Source of the DNA: Armatimonadota bacterium
GTDB taxonomy: Bacteria; Armatimonadota; Fimbriimonadia; Fimbriimonadales; ATM1
Length of the DNA: 9,443 nucleotides
NCBI GenBank assembly: GCA_013816225.1
Contig: JACDEQ010000068.1
Coordinates: 1-9,443, forward strand
Direction of reading: 5' to 3'
Shown: positions 6,085 through 9,443 of the stretch, piece after piece
How the letters are laid out: every line of letters begins with the position of its first letter
Position numbering within the stretch: position 1 is the stretch's first letter
Notes under the pieces: generated by a model
The model's input: only the letters and a program-made list of their open reading frames with translations
The model's database searches: none
Told to the model about the DNA's origin: nothing
Program-made: the position numbers and the translations under genes

Positions 6085-6835
6085 CCTCACAACACTATTT
6101 GCCGCGACGGAGCACGCCGCCGAACACCACGAAGGCGCGTGGTGGACTCCCGTTTTTTGGATGGTTGTCGTATTTTTCGTGATCGTCTTGCTGCTGGCCA
6201 AAGCGATTTCCGGTTCCAAGAACATGAACGTTCCCAAGAGCTACATCAGCCGCCTCGCGGAGCACGCGTTTCTCTTCATCGAGAACATGTGCCTCAGCGT
6301 TATCGGGCCGGGCGGCAAGAAATACATCCCGCTCGCGCTCACCATTTACTTGATCGTTCTGATCTCGAACTTGTTCGGACTATTCGGGCTTTACGCCCCT
6401 ACGGCGTCCTTCGGCTTCACGCTCGGCCTCGCGCTGGTGGTGGTCTTCTACGTGCAGTACGAGGGTATTCGCGTGCTCGGCTTCAAAGGGTACATCAAGC
6501 ACTTCATGGGCCCGGATCTCGGGATGCCCGTCTACACGATTCTGCCCATCTTCATCACGCTGCTTCTGTTCTTCATCGAAGTGGTTTCCGAAGTGGCCAA
6601 GAACCTTTCGCTTTCGCTTCGCCTGCAGGGAAACATCTCAGGCGAGCACATGGTGGGTCAAACGTTGGGCGGACTGATTCCGATATCGGACTCGTTCGCG
6701 CTGCCTATCCAAGCGCTCCTGCTCCCGCTCGGGGTTTTTGTAAGCCTCGTTCAGGCGCTGGTCTTTACAATGCTCACATGCGTCTATCTGTCGCTATTCA
6801 CCTCGCATGAGGCCGAGGAGGCACATGCGCACTAA
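6071..6835 (+). CDS. atpB: ATP synthase Fo subunit a
   Basis: This 254-residue stator subunit forms the two half-channels through which ions reach the c-ring. Membrane helices lie at about 24-46, 85-106, 112-135, 155-179 and over 206-243. The essential arginine is R184 in SLSLRLQGN (180-188), matching the SLSLRLFGN block with Gln in place of the usual aromatic residue. E192 follows in SGEH, one residue closer to the Arg than the corresponding Glu of E. coli (E219). KN also replaces the common RP before this block. The C-terminal ALVFTMLTCVYLSL (229-242) is typical. The start is the ATG inside the end of atpI with only a weak ribosome site, so coupling to atpI is likely. The tail is rich in His and Glu. 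Confidence 0.93.
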   Translation: MRIGNLTTLFAATEHAAEHHEGAWWTPVFWMVVVFFVIVLLLAKAISGSKNMNVPKSYISRLAEHAFLFIENMCLSVIGPGGKKYIPLALTIYLIVLISNLFGLFGLYAPTASFGFTLGLALVVVFYVQYEGIRVLGFKGYIKHFMGPDLGMPVYTILPIFITLLLFFIEVVSEVAKNLSLSLRLQGNISGEHMVGQTLGGLIPISDSFALPIQALLLPLGVFVSLVQALVFTMLTCVYLSLFTSHEAEEAHAH

Positions 6836-6868
6836 GCCTACACAACTCACGGAGGACATCCAACAACT

Positions 6869-7210
6869 ATGATTGCAGTACAAGGGATCGCTTTAGCGAT
6901 CGGAATCGGAATCGGATTCGCGGTGCTCGGCGCCGGCATCGGCCAGGGTCTCGCCGCCAACGGCGCGATGAACGGCATGGCTCGCCAGCCCGAGCTCGCG
7001 GCCAAAATCCAGACCGGTATGATCATCGCCCTCGCGTTCGTCGAATCGCTGGTCATCTTTACTCTGGTTCTTTGCTTCCAACTTCTCGGAAAGCTGCCTG
7101 CGACCAACGAGATCACGCCCGAGCAGCTCGGCGGCTCTGCATCTTTTTCCCAGCCGGCACCCGATAGGGTTCACGCGAATAACTTGAACCCTGCGGAGGC
7201 GCGCAACTAG
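6869..7210 (+). CDS. atpE: ATP synthase Fo subunit c with C-terminal extension
   Basis: This is the rotor-ring subunit. Two glycine-rich helices (about 4-30 and 48-74) are joined by the polar loop ARQPE (38-42) that contacts the F1 stalk. The ion-binding carboxylate is E59 in AFVESL; Q26 and S60 are also present, as in rings of the Gln/Glu/Ser type, but the tyrosine found in sodium-binding rings is F64 here. Proton use is more likely, though not certain. At 113 residues it is longer than the usual 70-90: about 38 polar residues rich in Pro, Asn and Ala follow helix 2, on the outer side of the membrane. A GGAGGA ribosome site (6851-6856) lies 12 nt before the ATG. The coding frame is intact to the TAG at 7208. 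Confidence 0.93.
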   Translation: MIAVQGIALAIGIGIGFAVLGAGIGQGLAANGAMNGMARQPELAAKIQTGMIIALAFVESLVIFTLVLCFQLLGKLPATNEITPEQLGGSASFSQPAPDRVHANNLNPAEARN

Positions 7211-7213
7211 ATC

Positions 7214-7810
7214 ATGCGCTTTCTGCGGCTCATCTTACCGGGGGCGATAATTGCGGCGATCTTCTGGTTTCTGTCGGCGCAGCCGTTCGTCGACCGGTGG
7301 AACGAGATTCCCCTCGTGCAGCAACTCGCTCTGAACTTCAGGACGACGTTCGTCACGATAGGCGCCATCGCTCTCATGTTCCCAGCCATTAAGGGGCTTT
7401 TTGTCAAGCCTTTGAATGACGCGATGGACGAGAGGACGAAGCGGCTCGAAGACACGTACTCCGAAGCCGAATCGCTCAAGCAGCACATGGCCGCCCTGAA
7501 GACCAGCTATGAACAGAAGCTGGCCGCCAGTGAAGCCGAGGCGCGAGAGAAGATTCGGGCCGCAATCGGAGACGCCCAAGCGACCAAGGACCAGATCCTG
7601 ACGGAAGCCCGAACCCAAGCCGAAGAAATTCGGACGCGGAACGAGACAGAGATGGAGCGCGAGCGCCAGAAGATGCTCGTCGGGCTGCGAACGCACGTCG
7701 CCGACCTGGCCCTGCTCGCCACCGAGAAGATCATCTCCGAGAACCTCGACGACGAGCGCCAACGAAAGCTGATCGACCGGTTCATCGACACCGCCGAGGT
7801 CGGCAGGTAG
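7214..7810 (+). CDS. atpF: ATP synthase Fo subunit b with extra N-terminal membrane segment
   Basis: This peripheral-stalk subunit holds F1 still against the rotor. The usual single membrane anchor is at about 43-60 and runs into KGLFVKPLNDAMDERTKRL (60-78), the classic b-subunit entry to a long charged coiled coil (about 70-180). The protein has 198 residues against a typical 155-170. The difference is an added N-terminus with another hydrophobic stretch (5-21), which could be a signal peptide or a second helix. The start is ATG 3 bp after the atpE stop. GGAGG (7195-7199) inside the end of atpE is 14 nt away, a long but possible spacing. The next ATG in frame (M55) is inside the anchor helix, so a later ATG start is unlikely. 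Confidence 0.9.
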   Translation: MRFLRLILPGAIIAAIFWFLSAQPFVDRWNEIPLVQQLALNFRTTFVTIGAIALMFPAIKGLFVKPLNDAMDERTKRLEDTYSEAESLKQHMAALKTSYEQKLAASEAEAREKIRAAIGDAQATKDQILTEARTQAEEIRTRNETEMERERQKMLVGLRTHVADLALLATEKIISENLDDERQRKLIDRFIDTAEVGR

Positions 7811-7811
7811 C

Positions 7812-8366
7812 TTGCCGGAATCCCGAGTAGCACGCCGATACGCGATGGCCCTCTACGAGGTCGCCAAGAAGGAGCGCTCCGTAGAAGAGGCGAAGCAGGA
7901 CTTGACCTCGATCGCGGGTATCTTCAATGCGCAGCCGCAGCTGCAGAACTTCCTGGCGAGCCCATTGGTCGACCGAGAGAAGAAGCTCGACCTGGTGGAC
8001 AAGGTGTTTTCAGACAGGGCGCGCCCGATCACGATGAAGCTGCTTCGGCTGCTCATCGACAAGCGCCGCGAAACCGAGCTGCTCGCCGTCCGCGAGGAAT
8101 TCGAGCGGATCGTCGAGGAAGCTCACGGCACCCTCCCCGTGTTGATCACATCCGCCGTCGCTCTCGACAAAGGAAAGCTGGATCAGATCGTGACCCGCGT
8201 GGCGCAGCAGACAGGCAAGGACGTGATTCCTGAAGTGGAAGTCGACCCGGCGCTCATCGGCGGCGTCCAGGTCGAGTTCGGCAACTCGATCCTCGACGGG
8301 TCCGTCTCGGGGGCGCTCAAGAGGCTGCGAGAAAGGCTCTTTATCGACGTTTTTAAGCAGGCATAG
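7812..8366 (+). CDS. atpH: ATP synthase F1 subunit delta
   Basis: This 184-residue subunit links the b stalk to the top of the alpha/beta hexamer (the OSCP role). The N-terminal helical part begins with VARRYAMALYEVA (6-18), the family signature, and carries NFLASPLV (46-53) and LLRLLIDKRR (78-87). The C-terminal part has VEVDPALIGGVQVEFGN (142-158), the conserved Gly-Gly turn region. The length is normal. The start appears to be TTG at 7812, one base after the atpF stop; the first ATG (M12) would cut the first helix. The very short gap suggests translation coupled to atpF. A weak AGGT lies just upstream. Confidence 0.92.
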   Translation: MPESRVARRYAMALYEVAKKERSVEEAKQDLTSIAGIFNAQPQLQNFLASPLVDREKKLDLVDKVFSDRARPITMKLLRLLIDKRRETELLAVREEFERIVEEAHGTLPVLITSAVALDKGKLDQIVTRVAQQTGKDVIPEVEVDPALIGGVQVEFGNSILDGSVSGALKRLRERLFIDVFKQA

Positions 8367-8378
8367 ACCGGAGTAACA

Positions 8379-9443
8379 ATGGCAATTCGACCAGAGGAAA
8401 TTACAAGCATATTAGCAAGGGAGCTCGAAGGTTTCGACTCCACCGCGAAGACCGAGCACGTAGGCACCGTCCTCCAAGTGGGCGACGGCATCGCGCGCGT
8501 CCACGGCTTGCCCGATTGCCAGATGGGTGAACTCCTCGAGTTTCCCGGCGGAGTCATGGGCCTCGCCTTGAACCTGGAAGAGGCCAGCATCGGCGCGGTC
8601 ATCATCGGCGAGGACACGGGTATCAAGGAAGGAGACGTGGTCCGCGAAACCGGTCGCATAATCTCTGTGCCCGTGGGCGACGCTATGCTCGGCCGCGTGG
8701 TGAACCCGCTCGGGCACCCGGTCGACAGCAACGGCCCGATCGCGAGCAGCGACCTCGGCCTCGTCGAAGTCATCGCTCCGGGCGTTGTGAAGCGCCAGCC
8801 GGTCAAGGAGCCTTTGCAAACGGGCATCAAGGCGATCGACGCCATGATCCCCATCGGCCGCGGCCAGCGCGAGCTCATTATCGGCGACCGACAGACCGGT
8901 AAGACCGCCATCTGCGTCGACGCGATCATCAACCAGAAGAGCACCCACGAACCCGGCGGCAGTCCGGTTTATTGCATCTATGTCGCGATCGGCCAGCGCA
9001 TGTCCAGCGTGCGTCGCGTCGTCGAAACGCTTCGGCAGCACGGCGCTCTCCACTACACCATCGTGGTCGTGGCCGACGCATCCGACACAAACGCGATGCA
9101 GTACATCGCACCGTTTGCCGGATGCACCATGGGCGAGTTCTTCCGCGACAACGGCAAGCACGCCCTCGTCATCTACGATGACCTTTCCAAGCACGCAGCC
9201 GCATACCGCACGATGTCGCTGCTCCTTCGCCGGCCGCCCGGCCGCGAAGCGTATCCTGGTGACGTTTTCTATCTGCACAGCCGTCTGCTGGAGCGCGCTG
9301 CGAAGTTGAACGACGAGCTCGGCGGCGGATCGCTGACGGCGTTGCCGATCATCGAGACCCAAGCCGGCGACGTCTCCGCTTACATCCCGACAAACGTCAT
9401 TTCGATCACAGACGGCCAGATATTTCTCGAGCCGGACCTGTTC
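8379..9443 (+). CDS. atpA: ATP synthase F1 subunit alpha, 3' end cut by window edge
   Basis: The first 355 of roughly 500 residues are visible. Alpha alternates with beta in the F1 head and binds ATP without turning it over. The N-terminal beta-barrel has VGDGIARVHGL (34-44). The P-loop GDRQTGKT is at 169-176, the same position as in E. coli, and includes the alpha-type Gln. VAIGQR (about 202-207), LLRRPPGREAYPGDVFYLH and the nearby SRLLERAAKL segment match the family closely. The frame is open to the last base. GGAG (8370-8373) sits 5 nt before the ATG, the best ribosome site in the operon. It follows atpH by 12 bp. The remaining F1 genes (gamma, beta, epsilon) would be expected past the right edge. 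Confidence 0.97.
   Translation, partial: MAIRPEEITSILARELEGFDSTAKTEHVGTVLQVGDGIARVHGLPDCQMGELLEFPGGVMGLALNLEEASIGAVIIGEDTGIKEGDVVRETGRIISVPVGDAMLGRVVNPLGHPVDSNGPIASSDLGLVEVIAPGVVKRQPVKEPLQTGIKAIDAMIPIGRGQRELIIGDRQTGKTAICVDAIINQKSTHEPGGSPVYCIYVAIGQRMSSVRRVVETLRQHGALHYTIVVVADASDTNAMQYIAPFAGCTMGEFFRDNGKHALVIYDDLSKHAAAYRTMSLLLRRPPGREAYPGDVFYLHSRLLERAAKLNDELGGGSLTALPIIETQAGDVSAYIPTNVISITDGQIFLEPDLF

Noticed and set aside
8412..9362. 316-codon open frame on the minus strand opposite atpA
   Set aside because: atpA is certain here; the antisense frame is compositional only.

Overview
The window looks like chromosomal DNA from a moderately GC-rich Gram-negative-type bacterium. It has outer-surface hallmarks (a lipoprotein signal and a PEP-CTERM protein ending in a run of arginines) and a standard bacterial F1Fo ATP synthase operon. 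The run of arginines after VPEP, the lipoprotein-type GH65 enzyme and the fibronectin-III-like tail resemble Armatimonadota/Fimbriimonadia, or less closely Verrucomicrobia/Planctomycetes. This is a guess from protein style, not a proven assignment.

Layout: the left part (1-5297) is read entirely on the minus strand. From right to left it carries a GH65-type glucosidase lipoprotein (3543-5297), a small PEP-CTERM surface protein whose start overlaps the glucosidase stop by ATGA (2947-3546), an intrinsic terminator, and a beta-class DNA methyltransferase fused to a PD-(D/E)XK-like domain (1021-2841, GTG start). Next come a gene-poor stretch with what looks like the broken end of a fibronectin-III-like protein (786-951), a strong UUCG-loop terminator (521-552), and the first 153 codons of a polysaccharide-deacetylase-like protein that runs off the left edge (1-460).

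The right part (5367-9443) is read on the plus strand. It is the ATP synthase operon in the order atpZ, atpI, atpB, atpE, atpF, atpH, atpA, with the last gene cut by the window edge. Genes are tightly packed: there are 14-bp overlaps at atpZ/atpI and atpI/atpB, a 1-bp gap at atpF/atpH and 12 bp or less at atpH/atpA. atpZ and atpI help assemble the complex, atpB and atpE form the ion path and rotor ring, atpF and atpH form the stator stalk, and atpA is the non-catalytic nucleotide-binding subunit.

I see no CRISPR array, tRNA, rRNA, transposase or integrase, and no clear new multi-gene system. The points most worth a second look are the coupled glucosidase/PEP-CTERM pair, the fused methyltransferase-nuclease beside an apparent gene remnant, unusual ends on AtpE and AtpF, a non-standard AtpB arginine motif, and a divergent 69-bp gap in which both genes may be leaderless.
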